Part shown: positions 23,636-32,116 of the stretch, piece by piece | Layout of the letters: each line of letters begins with the position of its first letter | Position numbering within the stretch: the first letter of the stretch is position 1 | Origin: a filamentous cyanobacterium Phorm 6 | Lineage (GTDB): Bacteria > Cyanobacteriota > Cyanobacteriia > Cyanobacteriales > Microcoleaceae | Direction of reading: 5' to 3' | Assembly: GCA_003003725.1 (NCBI GenBank) | Contig: PVWI01000017.1 | Coordinates: forward strand, 1-39,249 | DNA length: 39,249 bases | Made by a program: the position numbers and the translations under genes | Notes under the pieces: generated by a model | Database searches by the model: none | The model's input: the letters and a program-made list of their open reading frames with translations, nothing else | Told to the model about the DNA's origin: nothing

Positions 23636-24835
23636 TCACTCAGGTAACTTATACTGCCCCACAATCCGCTTAGCATATTCCGGCACATGAGCCTCCAACT
23701 TCTCCGGGTAATTCCGCTTCACATACAGATAATTGCGAGTGAAATGAGAATCAATTGAAAAGCGCGCATATTCCAAACCCTTCGGCCCAATTCTCTCAAT
23801 AAAAACACCCATCAACTTCGCCGCCCACATCGGCAAAGTCACACCTTTCTCGTAAGCGGGAATACTTTGCTGAACGGCTTCTTTGCGGTTTCCTTGAGAC
23901 ATCACCGGCTGAGTGTTTAGCTGATCCGTTACCAAGTCTAACATTTCTTGCCCGGTGTCATTTCTTACTACAATCCACTGCCAGCCAAAAGGTGCGCCCA
24001 TGTAGCCGACAACTAAATCTGCTAAAGAATTGACGTAATCAAAACAGCTCAAACAAGAAGGAGCAAAAACATCTTTCAATTCTTTAGTATTCAATCCAAA
24101 AAATGGCACTTTTTCTTCGGAACCATCTTCGTGTTTGAAGTGAACGTTAAAGTCTTGCATAAACTCGTAAGAAACCACCGTTTCAGGAGAGCGGCTAGTT
24201 GTATCTAGGAATTTCTGCAAGCCTGCACGGCTGACATTATCGACACAGGGAGTTCCCAAAACGTAAAGCTTTTCTAAACCGAGTTGTTTTTCGACTGTTC
24301 GCAGGGCTTGAATTTGACAGCCTACGCCAATTACTAACAGTCGTTTCATTCCCGATTTTTCGATTTGTTCTAATACTGAAAGGTTGGGAGATAGAGTTGG
24401 TTTGTTGACTTTGGCGGCGAGAATTTCTTCGCGATTTCTAGCAATTATTGGCATCGGTTGAAAGCGGTCTTCTTTCGTATTTTGGACGCAGACAACGCCT
24501 TCAACAATGCCTTTTTCTAGCATTTCGATCGCAATTGAGCTGACAATTCCCGTCCACTGAGCGCCTTCAATTGGTTCTTTTTTCTTAGCAGCCATCATAT
24601 TTTGACTGACTCCGAAGTACCAATCGTCGGGATTGTCGAGATTGCGCGATCGCCCGTGAATCTCTGCTTCTAGTTCTGCGATATGCTGTGTTAAGAAAGC
24701 GCAAGCTTCCTTGACATAATGGATATAATATGTATCGCACAAACCGCACTCGCTGCAAAGTTCTTTAGCGGGGCGGCGGCTGCCCGGTTTTAGGGCTTTA
24801 GATTTTTGGTGCTTAGTAGAATCTATTGCGGTCAT
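23636..24835 (-). CDS. bciB: Ferredoxin-dependent 3,8-divinyl chlorophyllide 8-vinyl reductase BciB
   Basis: This 399-residue iron-sulfur flavoprotein belongs to the F420-hydrogenase/dehydrogenase beta subunit family. Cysteines that can bind two [4Fe-4S] clusters are visible: CSECGLC (27, 30, 33), Cys173 (GVGCQIQ), Cys197 (GTPCVDN), and Cys261 with Cys264 (SCLSCFDY). The cyanobacterial orthologue (Synechocystis slr1923) reduces the C8-vinyl group of divinyl chlorophyll precursors with reduced ferredoxin. The related 7-hydroxymethyl-chlorophyll a reductase is the alternative. The length fits BciB. It is a core housekeeping gene for chlorophyll synthesis. Confidence 0.88.
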   Translation of the reverse strand: MTAIDSTKHQKSKALKPGSRRPAKELCSECGLCDTYYIHYVKEACAFLTQHIAELEAEIHGRSRNLDNPDDWYFGVSQNMMAAKKKEPIEGAQWTGIVSSIAIEMLEKGIVEGVVCVQNTKEDRFQPMPIIARNREEILAAKVNKPTLSPNLSVLEQIEKSGMKRLLVIGVGCQIQALRTVEKQLGLEKLYVLGTPCVDNVSRAGLQKFLDTTSRSPETVVSYEFMQDFNVHFKHEDGSEEKVPFFGLNTKELKDVFAPSCLSCFDYVNSLADLVVGYMGAPFGWQWIVVRNDTGQEMLDLVTDQLNTQPVMSQGNRKEAVQQSIPAYEKGVTLPMWAAKLMGVFIERIGPKGLEYARFSIDSHFTRNYLYVKRNYPEKLEAHVPEYAKRIVGQYKLPE

Positions 24836-25156
24836 CTAAATTGCGGATTTTATGGAGAAACGCCTTTTGTTAGGATATCACAGCAATTCCGGCGATCGAG
24901 TAGTCGCGCTAATTAAACGTAAAATGGCGTTGGTATTCAGAAACTCCAAATTAGGGCGATCGCGGGGGAACAGCCCCGCAGCGAAACCGATTTTCTACGT
25001 GTTATATTTTTGGAGATGAATATTTTTATTTTTTTCTTCCGCTGAAAGTGGGCTTTACCTGTGTTCGAGGGAATTCTCTTCGCCCGTAATGATTAGTATT
25101 GATCCTGATCTAACAGGCGATCGCGCGAATAACTTGACAAATAAAGGTATAAAAAA
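24836..25156 (+). other. Intergenic region between bciB and a secreted hypothetical protein
   Basis: This 321-bp divergent gap must hold the bciB promoter on the minus strand and that of the hypothetical gene on the plus strand. A TTGACA hexamer at 25134-25139 lies too near the hypothetical gene's start to be its -35 box. GCGATCGC sites occur at about 24958 and 25119. No gene or strong hairpin was found. Confidence 0.5.
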
Positions 25157-25717
25157 ATGGTAAAGTTGTTTGCGATCACAGCCATTGCTGCGATCACGCT
25201 CAATATCGCAATTTCAAGCTTAGGATTTGCTGCTTTAGTTCGCCCTGTTGCTGGTATGAATCAAACTGTTGTCGCTTTAGAAAAAATGCTGGGCGCGACA
25301 CAAACGCCGGCGGCGATCGACTATTCGCGCTTGGGGATTGGCGGCGTGAGGTTGGGGATGTCTGTAGATGAGGCAAAACGCAAGTTGGGCAAACCGCAGC
25401 GCGACGAAACTAAACCGGGCGGTAAGGCTATCGGTGGCAAGATTCGCACGCTAACCTACTCAAAATTGACAGTAGCAGCCTGGGATGGCAAAGTTTATTT
25501 AATTTCTACTACCAATCCCAAGTACGTGACAATTGATGGGATTAAGGTAGGAGATAACAGCAAAAAAATTGTTAAAACTTACAGTTATGGGTCGCAATCT
25601 GTGCAGGGTGAAGTGACTCGGTTGACTTACAGCAATGACCAAAAGGCTTCTAATTTGGTTTTGGAACTTAAGGGCGATCGCGTGCAGAAGATTATTGTCG
25701 GCACCCAGCTCAACTAA
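25157..25717 (+). CDS. Secreted hypothetical protein with two copies of a small IxGxxxG-type motif
   Basis: This 186-residue protein has a signal peptide (about 1-24) and a short linker. Two similar halves follow: LGIGGVRLGMSVDEAKRKLGKP at about 60-81 and IDGIKVGDNSKKIVKTYS at about 125-142. Each has a G-(V/I)-x-(L/V)-G followed by a helix, resembling the repeats of SmpA/OmlA/BamE-like or cyanobacterial periplasmic proteins. I do not recognise the family with certainty. AAAGG lies 8-9 bases before the ATG. Confidence 0.7.
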   Translation: MVKLFAITAIAAITLNIAISSLGFAALVRPVAGMNQTVVALEKMLGATQTPAAIDYSRLGIGGVRLGMSVDEAKRKLGKPQRDETKPGGKAIGGKIRTLTYSKLTVAAWDGKVYLISTTNPKYVTIDGIKVGDNSKKIVKTYSYGSQSVQGEVTRLTYSNDQKASNLVLELKGDRVQKIIVGTQLN

Positions 25718-25749
25718 AATATTACACAACAGTCCAAAAATCCCGCGTA

Positions 25750-25845
25750 CAGGTTCGTAGTCAGGACTTCAGTCCTGCTTATTTCTGAGAATTTTCAGGT
25801 TCGATCGTTCGGACTTCAGTCCTTTTTATTTCTGAGAATTTTCAG
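25750..25845 (+). repeat. Two tandem copies of a 48-bp palindrome-bearing repeat
   Basis: Copies at 25750-25797 and 25798-25845 share GGACTTCAGTCC and, downstream, TTATTTCTGAGAATTTTCAG. The palindrome in the first copy, CAGGACT-TC-AGTCCTG (25762-25777), is almost the same as the hairpin at the end of the IS200/IS605 element (34054-34071). Confidence 0.85.
25811..25827 (+). terminator. Possible intrinsic terminator
   Basis: GGACTTCAGTCC (5-bp stem) is followed immediately by TTTTT, 94 bases after the stop of the secreted hypothetical gene. The stem is short; it is part of the 48-bp repeat, so the function may be incidental. Confidence 0.35.
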
Positions 25846-25963
25846 CCTTTCGGTGAGTTGACTGGAGGGCTTTTTCCTGAAGTGCGATCGGGCTTAGTTG
25901 AGCCTCCGGGCGATCGCCCCTGATAAAATAGTATAATATTAGTGTTTTTAATCTCTGTCTTTC

Positions 25964-26305
25964 GTGAGTGAGTTTGATCCGACTAATTTAGAGGCAGTAC
26001 AGGAGCGAATACGCTTTCAAGCCGCTGCGGATGACATTCGCTTGACTCTCCACGCACAGCAAGAGATGCTTGAGGAAAACATTACACTAGATCAAGTAAT
26101 TCAAGCATTAGTTAGAGGTCAACTGTTAGAAAACTATCCTCAACATCAGCGCGGTGCTTGCTGTTTATTCGGCGGTTTTTCTCAAGATAGTCGTCCCTTG
26201 CACATTGTCTGTACTACTGTCCAACCGTTACTGATTATTATCACGGTTTATGAGCCAAAACTGCCCAAATGGATAACTCCCACCACTAGGAGGCAATTAG
26301 AATGA
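25964..26305 (+). CDS. DUF4258 domain protein, probable toxin partner of a YgiT-type protein
   Basis: This 113-residue protein starts at GTG 25964. A DUF4258-like core is visible: IRLTLHAQQEMLEENIT with the conserved His, then LVRGQLLENYP, HIVCTTVQPLLIIITVYEP. DUF4258 proteins resemble RelE/MqsR-type small toxins and often pair with a YgiT-type zinc-finger antitoxin, as here, where the two genes overlap by 4 bases. The likely action is mRNA cleavage or ribosome interference, but this is inferred from context. Confidence 0.78.
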   Translation: MSEFDPTNLEAVQERIRFQAAADDIRLTLHAQQEMLEENITLDQVIQALVRGQLLENYPQHQRGACCLFGGFSQDSRPLHIVCTTVQPLLIIITVYEPKLPKWITPTTRRQLE

Positions 26306-26541
26306 AATGCAGTATTCAAGGATGTCCAGGTACTTATGAGGAGCGAGAAATCATTCACGCTGTTCGATACCAAGGTGAAATCGTCGTAATCGATAAAGTT
26401 CCCGCAGAGGTTTGTACATTCTGTGGCGATATTCTCCTAAAACCGAAGACTGTTCGACAAATTGAAGAGTTACTCAAAACAACAATAAAACCTGCACGTT
26501 CAGTACCACTTTACGAGTATTCAGCATCAGGTAAACATTAG
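26302..26541 (+). CDS. YgiT-type zinc finger protein (MqsA-like antitoxin N-terminal module)
   Basis: This 79-residue protein has a zinc-finger pattern C3-x4-C8 and C38-x2-C41, with the IVVIDKVPAEVCTFCGD block typical of YgiT/MqsA N-terminal domains. The usual C-terminal DNA-binding helix-turn-helix of MqsA is absent, so it probably neutralises the partner but would need other means to regulate the operon. ATGA overlap with the upstream DUF4258 gene implies translational coupling. GGAGG lies 10 bases before the ATG within the upstream gene. Confidence 0.82.
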   Translation: MKCSIQGCPGTYEEREIIHAVRYQGEIVVIDKVPAEVCTFCGDILLKPKTVRQIEELLKTTIKPARSVPLYEYSASGKH

Positions 26542-26563
26542 TACGAAACACATTAAAAAATAA

Positions 26564-26615
26564 GGTGCGCATTGCGCACCCTACCAGTTAGAAAATAAGG
26601 CGCGCAGTGCGCACC
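26564..26615. terminator. Two tandem GC-rich palindromes between convergent genes
   Basis: GGTGCGCATTGCGCACC (26564-26580) and GGCGCGCAGTGCGCACC (26599-26615) are in direct orientation, each flanked by AATAAGG and CTA. They sit in the 81-bp gap between the convergent YgiT-type and helicase genes, so a bidirectional terminator role is plausible. They are also a dispersed repeat type of this genome (the same GTGCGCAGTGCACACCCTAC motif occurs near 15485). Confidence 0.5.
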
Positions 26616-26622
26616 CTACTAA

Positions 26623-28095
26623 TTAGCTGTTCTGGGGAACAGGAGAAGAAACGCTCGATCCCACAGAATTGCTCGACGCACCAGTCTTAGCCCGCTTCTT
26701 GATCAAGATTGGCTTGACGCTGTTTTCTCCACCAATCGGGGGATCTTCTTGTTGAGCGTAATCCGCGCCCATCCAAGCCGGACGGCTTTGATCGAAGGCC
26801 ATTTGCAATGCTGCAGCGGCGATCGCGTGGGCGTCGTATTCCTCAGACAACTGAGACACCAGAGGCAAGAAAGATGCCATCCGTTCGCCAGCCAAAGCTT
26901 CGCGAACTTTACCCTGCATCTTTTCCAACTGACGCGCTTCAATTTGTGCCCGTGTCGGAATGTTCCGCACTGTCAAGCTCGATCGCACGTGGCGTTCAAT
27001 CAAGCGCAATTTGCGGCGATCAACCGGTTGAATCAGCGTGATTGCAGTTCCTTCGCGACCAGCCCGGCCGGTACGTCCGATCCGGTGAACGTAGCTTTCT
27101 ACGCTATCGGGCAAATCGTAGTTAATCACGTGAGTCAAGTGATCCACGTCCAAACCCCGCGCCGCAATATCAGTCGCCACTACCCAGCGCACTTGACATT
27201 GGCGGAACCGATGCAGCAAACGTTCCCGCTGTGCTTGGTTCAAATTACCGTGATACTCGTCAACGCTGTGACCTGCTGCTTGCAGTTGGCTAGTAAGTTC
27301 TGCCGCCGACTGCCGCGTCCGCACAAAAATCAGTGCAGATTCTGGGTCTTCCATTTCTAGGATTGGCTGTAGAGCTCTTGCCTTCGACCAGCCGCGAGGA
27401 ATCATGTATACGCCTTGGCTGATCCGCTTCGGCGTTGCTTTTGGCTGTTCTACGGTGACGTTGACTGGGTTACGCAAATGGCGCGTTACCAATTTCCGAA
27501 TGGAAGCTTCCATCGTCGCCGAGAAAAATGCCGTTTGACGATCTTTTGGTGCAGCATCCAAGATTTTTTCCACATCTTGGATAAAGCCCATGCTCAGCAT
27601 TTCGTCAGCTTCATCCAAAACCAGCCATTTTACCTTGTCTAGTTTCAGGCTGCCGCGGCTGAGCATATCTAATATGCGTCCGGGTGTACCAACAACGATG
27701 TGAACGCCACGCTTCAAACGCTGCATTTGGCGATCGATCGATTGACCACCGTACACCGTCAGAACTTGCAGAGAGCGACCGACTTTTACCGGGCCGTCGC
27801 TGCTGATGCCGCTCAAATCGCGGATGGCTTCAGTTACCTGCATCGCCAATTCGCGAGTCGGTGTCAGCACCAATGCTTGCACCGCAGTTACATCTAAATC
27901 AATCCGCTCCAAGATGGGCAACGAAAATGCTGCCGTTTTGCCAGTTCCTGTTTGGGCTTGACCCACAACATCGCGACCTGCTAACAGGTGTGGAATGGCT
28001 TGTACTTGGATGGGAGTAGGTTCTGTAAAGCCGAGTGTTTCCAGATGGAGAACGAGTTCTTCCGAAAGACCCAAGCCTTCAAACAATAAATTCAT
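26623..28095 (-). CDS. crhR: DEAD-box RNA helicase, CrhR-like
   Basis: This 490-residue helicase has AQTGTGKT at 47-54, PTRELA, the VLDEADEML box, FFSATM and the C-terminal HRIGRTGRAGREG motif. It matches the cyanobacterial CrhR family in length and in C-terminal blocks such as GWSKARALQPILEMEDPES and GERMASFLPLV. CrhR of Synechocystis is a redox- and cold-regulated RNA helicase that remodels RNA; cold regulation here is by homology. TTAGGAGC 4 bases before the ATG is a good ribosome-binding site. The tail (about 455-490) is low-complexity. Only a long non-coding leader lies upstream. Confidence 0.88.
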   Translation of the reverse strand: MNLLFEGLGLSEELVLHLETLGFTEPTPIQVQAIPHLLAGRDVVGQAQTGTGKTAAFSLPILERIDLDVTAVQALVLTPTRELAMQVTEAIRDLSGISSDGPVKVGRSLQVLTVYGGQSIDRQMQRLKRGVHIVVGTPGRILDMLSRGSLKLDKVKWLVLDEADEMLSMGFIQDVEKILDAAPKDRQTAFFSATMEASIRKLVTRHLRNPVNVTVEQPKATPKRISQGVYMIPRGWSKARALQPILEMEDPESALIFVRTRQSAAELTSQLQAAGHSVDEYHGNLNQAQRERLLHRFRQCQVRWVVATDIAARGLDVDHLTHVINYDLPDSVESYVHRIGRTGRAGREGTAITLIQPVDRRKLRLIERHVRSSLTVRNIPTRAQIEARQLEKMQGKVREALAGERMASFLPLVSQLSEEYDAHAIAAAALQMAFDQSRPAWMGADYAQQEDPPIGGENSVKPILIKKRAKTGASSNSVGSSVSSPVPQNS

Positions 28096-29025
28096 TAATG
28101 CTCCTAATAACGAGTCCTTAGCCTTCTAAGTTGCCCAACTCGGATGCGGATTTCTGCTATAAGGCAGGAACTCATTATGAGTTCTGTACGGTGCTGCGCC
28201 TGCGCGCACCTTTTTAAATAGCAATCGAGTATAGGGCAGCTCCGTCGATGGTGACTAAATTTACCGATTCGACAGCCGTCTTTGATTTTGTGACATCACC
28301 GATACCAACCGCCAGCGATCGGGTTATCGACTTCCAACATTCTTAAAATAGTACATTGGACTTCCTTTGAGGTACTTGCAAGCTTTCTCTCTAGGGCGTT
28401 TTATAGTGAGGATGATGACCAGCCCCACTGAACTGCACTACATAGTAGTTACAGGTTTGTTAGTTCAGGCGCTATCCCGCAATCCGTCGTCTGCGGGATT
28501 CAACAGGGGATGCAGCGACCGTTACTGCCTATCCATCTCAACACTCTTTCGGGATACCGTTGTCGTGTAGGGCGGACGGCGAAGCAATCTCAAATTCTCC
28601 CCGCTGGTTTCTGACTTTATATTAGCATAACTCTTTACATTCAGAAACAAAACAGTGAACTACCCGACGGTGACCTGCGGTACACCACGGGCTTCCCAAT
28701 TCATTGGCAACAGCCGCCAGAACTCCGTAATTCTATTGGTCTTACATTGCCTCCAAGGGCAGGAGTCCTGGTTCCCAAGACCCATACTTTTTCTGGCAAC
28801 ACGTACCTTTGAGCTTGGTTTTCGCTTACGGCATTGGTGGTCAAGATGTACCAATTTTATCAGAAGAATTGCTCGTTTCCTCATCCACCCCGTCGCTGTT
28901 CCACAGCACGGCTTGGAATTCGACTCGCGGGAGTGGAATCGTCAACTCACTGGCACTCATCCCGACGCGAGGCTACACTCTTAGCGCGGGGCTGATGCTG
29001 AGCGTGGCTAACGAGACAGTTCGAG
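28096..29025 (-). other. Long gene-poor region upstream of crhR (probable leader plus unidentified remnant)
   Basis: This 930-bp gap has only short open frames, with no recognisable protein. The crhR-proximal part (28096 to about 28610) has modest structure, including a perfect 8-bp stem ATCCCGCA/TGCGGGAT (28474-28481 and 28492-28499). The distal part (about 28650-29020) shows discontinuous frames on both strands, as in decayed coding or transposon DNA, but I could not identify it. No tRNA, tmRNA or RNase P signature was seen. Confidence 0.45.
28607..28648 (-). promoter_or_regulatory. Candidate crhR promoter inside an 8-bp inverted repeat
   Basis: On the minus strand, TATGCTAATATAAAG provides a TAATAT-type -10 box. 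It is enclosed by the perfect inverted repeat GTTTCTGA ... TCAGAAAC (28607-28614 and 28641-28648), which could bind a regulator or form a hairpin. If it is the crhR promoter, the untranslated leader would be about 500 bases. No clear -35 box is present, so this is tentative. Confidence 0.3.
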
Positions 29026-30342
29026 CTATACTTCTACTTGACCGTAGAGGTCATAGACATCGGCACTCGTAATTTTCACAGATACGATCGATCCCAGCCG
29101 TGCTTCTCCTGTCACATAGACGAGTCCATCTACTTCTGGGGAAAATCTGGCGGATCTACCAATCAACTCACCTGTCTCTGGCTGTTCTTGTTCTATCAGG
29201 ACATCAACTACCTGACCGACAGATTCTTGATTCTTCTTCAATGATATAGGTTGTTGTGCCGCCATTACCGAATCGCGCCAAACTTCCATTTTTTCTGCTG
29301 GCAGTTGATTTGGCAAGCTGAAGGCTGGGGTACCTTCTTCGGCGGAAAATGTGAATACTCCGACGTGATCGAATTCGTGGCGCTTGACAAATTCCAGCAA
29401 GTGTGCTGCGTGTTCGTCGGTTTCGCCGGGGAAGCCAACAATAAAAGTTGTTCGCATCACGGCGTTGGGAATTGCTGCTTTGAGCCGATCAACTATAGCA
29501 TCATTAATCCCAGCTTGAAAAGGTCTGTTCATCGCCCGCAGAATTTCCGGGTGCGAGTGTTGCAGGGGTAAATCCAAATAGGGTAGAACGTTCGGCGTTT
29601 CGCGGATTGCCGCGACAACTTGCGGAGTCAAACCTGTAGGATAGGAGTAGTGCATCCGAATCCAGGGTACATCTACTTCACCCAAAGCGCGCAGTAGTTC
29701 GGCTAGCTTCGGTTCGCCGTAAATATCTTTGCCGTAGTTGGTGGTAATTTGAGAAATTAAGATAATTTCTTTGACACCTTCCGATGCTAATTGCTTAGCT
29801 TCGGCGACAATAGATTCGATCGTGCGCGATCGTTGATTTCCGCGCAAGTGCGGGATAATGCAAAATGCACAGCGGTAGTCACAGCCTTCTGCTATCCGCA
29901 GATAGGCGACACCTTCCGATGTCGTGCGATAGCGGGGAGTCGTTTCGTCAGCGATGTAAGTAGGTTCACTAGAGACGAGGGAAACTCGATCGCCCTTTTC
30001 GACCCGCTGCATCACATCGACTATTTTATGATAATCGCCAGTGCCGACAATTGCGACTGCTTCCGGCAATTCATCCAGCAATTGTTGTTGAAAATGCTGT
30101 GCCATGCAGCCGGTGATGACTACTTTTTTATTAGCTTCTGCCAATTCGACCAAAGTGCGGACTGACTCTTCTCGCGCAGCTTGGATAAAACTGCAAGTAT
30201 TGACTACAACATAATCGGCTAATTCTTCATTAGAATCGACTTCATAGCCTGCTTGAGCCAGCAAGCCAATCATGTGTTCGGTATCGATGCGATTTTTTTC
30301 GCAGCCGAGGTGGGTAAATGCGATCGTTGGCTTCGTTGCCAT
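29026..30342 (-). CDS. rimO: Ribosomal protein S12 methylthiotransferase RimO
   Basis: This 438-residue radical-SAM enzyme adds a methylthio group to the aspartate of ribosomal protein S12. It has the N-terminal MTTase domain with Cys14, Cys50 and Cys79 for one [4Fe-4S] cluster. The radical-SAM motif is C154-DYR-C158-AF-C161 for the second. A C-terminal TRAM domain is present (about 370-437). [12 protein letters not shown] separates it from MiaB. The length is typical. It is a housekeeping gene, located 930 bp upstream of the crhR start on the same strand. Confidence 0.95.
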   Translation of the reverse strand: MATKPTIAFTHLGCEKNRIDTEHMIGLLAQAGYEVDSNEELADYVVVNTCSFIQAAREESVRTLVELAEANKKVVITGCMAQHFQQQLLDELPEAVAIVGTGDYHKIVDVMQRVEKGDRVSLVSSEPTYIADETTPRYRTTSEGVAYLRIAEGCDYRCAFCIIPHLRGNQRSRTIESIVAEAKQLASEGVKEIILISQITTNYGKDIYGEPKLAELLRALGEVDVPWIRMHYSYPTGLTPQVVAAIRETPNVLPYLDLPLQHSHPEILRAMNRPFQAGINDAIVDRLKAAIPNAVMRTTFIVGFPGETDEHAAHLLEFVKRHEFDHVGVFTFSAEEGTPAFSLPNQLPAEKMEVWRDSVMAAQQPISLKKNQESVGQVVDVLIEQEQPETGELIGRSARFSPEVDGLVYVTGEARLGSIVSVKITSADVYDLYGQVEV

Positions 30343-30524
30343 GAAGTAATATTTGCTGTTGCGATATTTCTAAGAACGTTTTATGATATCACACAATTTC
30401 AAAAATTGCAAGGTTGCGTGAATTTGAACCGGGAATTACGCATCAAAACCAAATAAACCGGGTTTTTGGGAGTTTCTGCACTGGAAATCTATCACAGTAC
30501 AGAATTATTTTATACGATGATTCT

Positions 30525-30875
30525 CTATAAATTTAAAAGAATACGCAGTCTTTCCTCTACCATCATTAATGTTGTTGGACAAACTGCGCCCCACAGTTCA
30601 AAAAGTCTTTCTATACTAATTGAGCGTACATCTTCACATTTGATGAAACTTCGCTGTCTAAGTCCTCCTTCTGGAGGGTTAACTTCAACGTGCCAGGGAA
30701 TTCTTTTATCTTTAGATGTAACTGGCAGCACAACGACTAATTCCGAAGCACCCTGATTGAATAAATCTACAGATACTATCAGACAGGGACGCTTGCCAGA
30801 CTGCTCGCGTCCTCGTATTGGATTCAAGTCAATCAGCCATATATCACCGCGTGATGGTTTTGCTGCTGAAGTCAT
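30525..30875 (-). CDS. MazF/PemK-type endoribonuclease toxin
   Basis: From the ATG at 30875, 116 residues match the PemK/MazF toxin family: PSRGDIWLIDLNPIRGREQSGKRP, then LVVVLPVTS and FIKCEDVRSIS. It should cleave mRNA at specific short sites. The ATG overlaps the antitoxin stop codon as ATGA, so translation is coupled. A longer frame starting at 30905 is an overlap artefact, since it would read far into the antitoxin gene. Confidence 0.88.
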   Translation of the reverse strand: MTSAAKPSRGDIWLIDLNPIRGREQSGKRPCLIVSVDLFNQGASELVVVLPVTSKDKRIPWHVEVNPPEGGLRQRSFIKCEDVRSISIERLFELWGAVCPTTLMMVEERLRILLNL

Positions 30876-31117
30876 TCTAAACCATCCTCTAAAGTAATAT
30901 CCCATACCGATCGTTCTTCAAGTTCTTCTTGCCAAGCTTCGGAGTTATTGCGTAGAGCAATATAAGCTTGGTTTGCTGCTTCTAAAAACTGTTGTCTTCG
31001 GTATTGTTCGATTGCTTGTTCGAGAACTGCTTGGATTGATTTTCCAGAGCTTGCAGAGAGTTCTGCGAGGATTTGATAAAATGTATCGCCGATCGTAACT
31101 GTAGAAGTTTGATTCAT
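30872..31117 (-). CDS. Antitoxin paired with the MazF/PemK toxin
   Basis: This 81-residue protein has a ribbon-helix-helix-like N-terminus (TVTIGDTFYQILAELSASSGKSIQAVLEQAIEQ) and an acidic tail with several Trp and Glu residues. That organisation is usual for MazF antitoxins: DNA binding first, then toxin wrapping. It precedes and overlaps the toxin gene by 4 bases and probably autoregulates the operon. Confidence 0.78.
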   Translation of the reverse strand: MNQTSTVTIGDTFYQILAELSASSGKSIQAVLEQAIEQYRRQQFLEAANQAYIALRNNSEAWQEELEERSVWDITLEDGLE

Positions 31118-31244
31118 GTTAGTTTTTTAATTACCCCAACGTTACCCAACTATTATAGCTCGTATTGAAAACACATTTTCCTTAAATTGGTGTCCTTTTG
31201 TACCCCATTTGATATCCTTTTGATACCCGATCGCCGTATTCGTT

Positions 31245-31880
31245 CTAGCTTGGCTCAGTTGGAGGCAAACCGGCTCGAAAAATCTGCTCGACAGTCAACC
31301 TCAATTCTGGAAAAGCCAGTGACTTAACTATGTCATCTCCCTGAAACTGGTTGATTTGATATTCCCCGTCAACCAACTGGTAAACCGAGATAGTAGGTTG
31401 TTTCGGATTGCCAATGAAGCGTCTGCCGCCCAAAGCAGCATAATCTACAACCCAATATTCCGGGATACCCAGTCTTTCATAATCAGCTACTTTAACCAGG
31501 TAATCATCTTGCCAGTTCGTACTGACTACTTCTACAGCCAGTCGCACCGAAGACCCCATCGTGATGATAGATTCTTTTTTCCAGCGCGGCTCGTTTGCAA
31601 GTGCGGTTCTGTCTAGGACTATTACGTCTGGCTGATAACCTGCCTCGTCACGGACGGGTTTAAGTAGGCAGTCACCAGGGACGAAGTAAGGCAATTGCAG
31701 TCGCCTGATTTCAAAATTGATCTCACTGGAGATGAAACCCATAACTTCCGAATGGTCGCCGGTTCCTAAAGGCATTTCAACAATTACTCCATTGTGTAGT
31801 TCGTACTTGTGGACAGAGTTCTCTGGATACCAGGCAACGAACTCATCAAACGTGATTGTTTTGGATATGGTTTGGATCAT
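31245..31880 (-). CDS. Uma2 family (DUF820) PD-(D/E)XK nuclease-fold protein
   Basis: This 211-residue protein has core residues Asp85 (QPDVIVLD), Glu117 (AVEVVSTNW) and Lys130, then PEYWVVDY. It is the closest relative in this window of the gene at 2817-3434, sharing EVVSTNW, EYW, NPKQPT and the QIF-AG end. GAGGAA lies 8 bases before the ATG. The 127-bp gap to the antitoxin gene contains direct repeats of a TATCCTTTTGATACC-like unit. Confidence 0.86.
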   Translation of the reverse strand: MIQTISKTITFDEFVAWYPENSVHKYELHNGVIVEMPLGTGDHSEVMGFISSEINFEIRRLQLPYFVPGDCLLKPVRDEAGYQPDVIVLDRTALANEPRWKKESIITMGSSVRLAVEVVSTNWQDDYLVKVADYERLGIPEYWVVDYAALGGRRFIGNPKQPTISVYQLVDGEYQINQFQGDDIVKSLAFPELRLTVEQIFRAGLPPTEPS

Positions 31881-32116
31881 ATTGCGGTTTCCTCTGTCTG
31901 GTGATTAGTATACGGAAATCTAAAAGATGACACAATGTACAGAGTACAATTGACAAATTGGACTGTAGCTGATATGAGTCCAATCGCCACGTCCTGAGAG
32001 AACAGCCTCTGGTACAAAACGCAGATTTGTCAAAATACCGATCGCGCCGATCGACTAAATCAGAAATCAGTATCTAGGCGATCGACCGTTGTGAGCGATT
32101 GTATCCTAATTTTAAA

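Noticed and set aside
25134-25156. TTGACA as the -35 box of the secreted hypothetical gene
   Set aside because: It is only about 17 bases from the start codon, so there is no room for a -10 box and leader.
28655-29072. Overlapping open frames of 75-110 codons on both strands upstream of crhR and at the rimO end
   Set aside because: No recognisable motifs, non-ATG starts in part, overlap with rimO, and no ribosome-binding sites; described as an unexplained region instead.
30876-30905. Longer N-terminus for the MazF/PemK toxin
   Set aside because: It would read 34 bases into the antitoxin gene; the ATG at 30875 forms the usual ATGA overlap and fits the family N-terminus.
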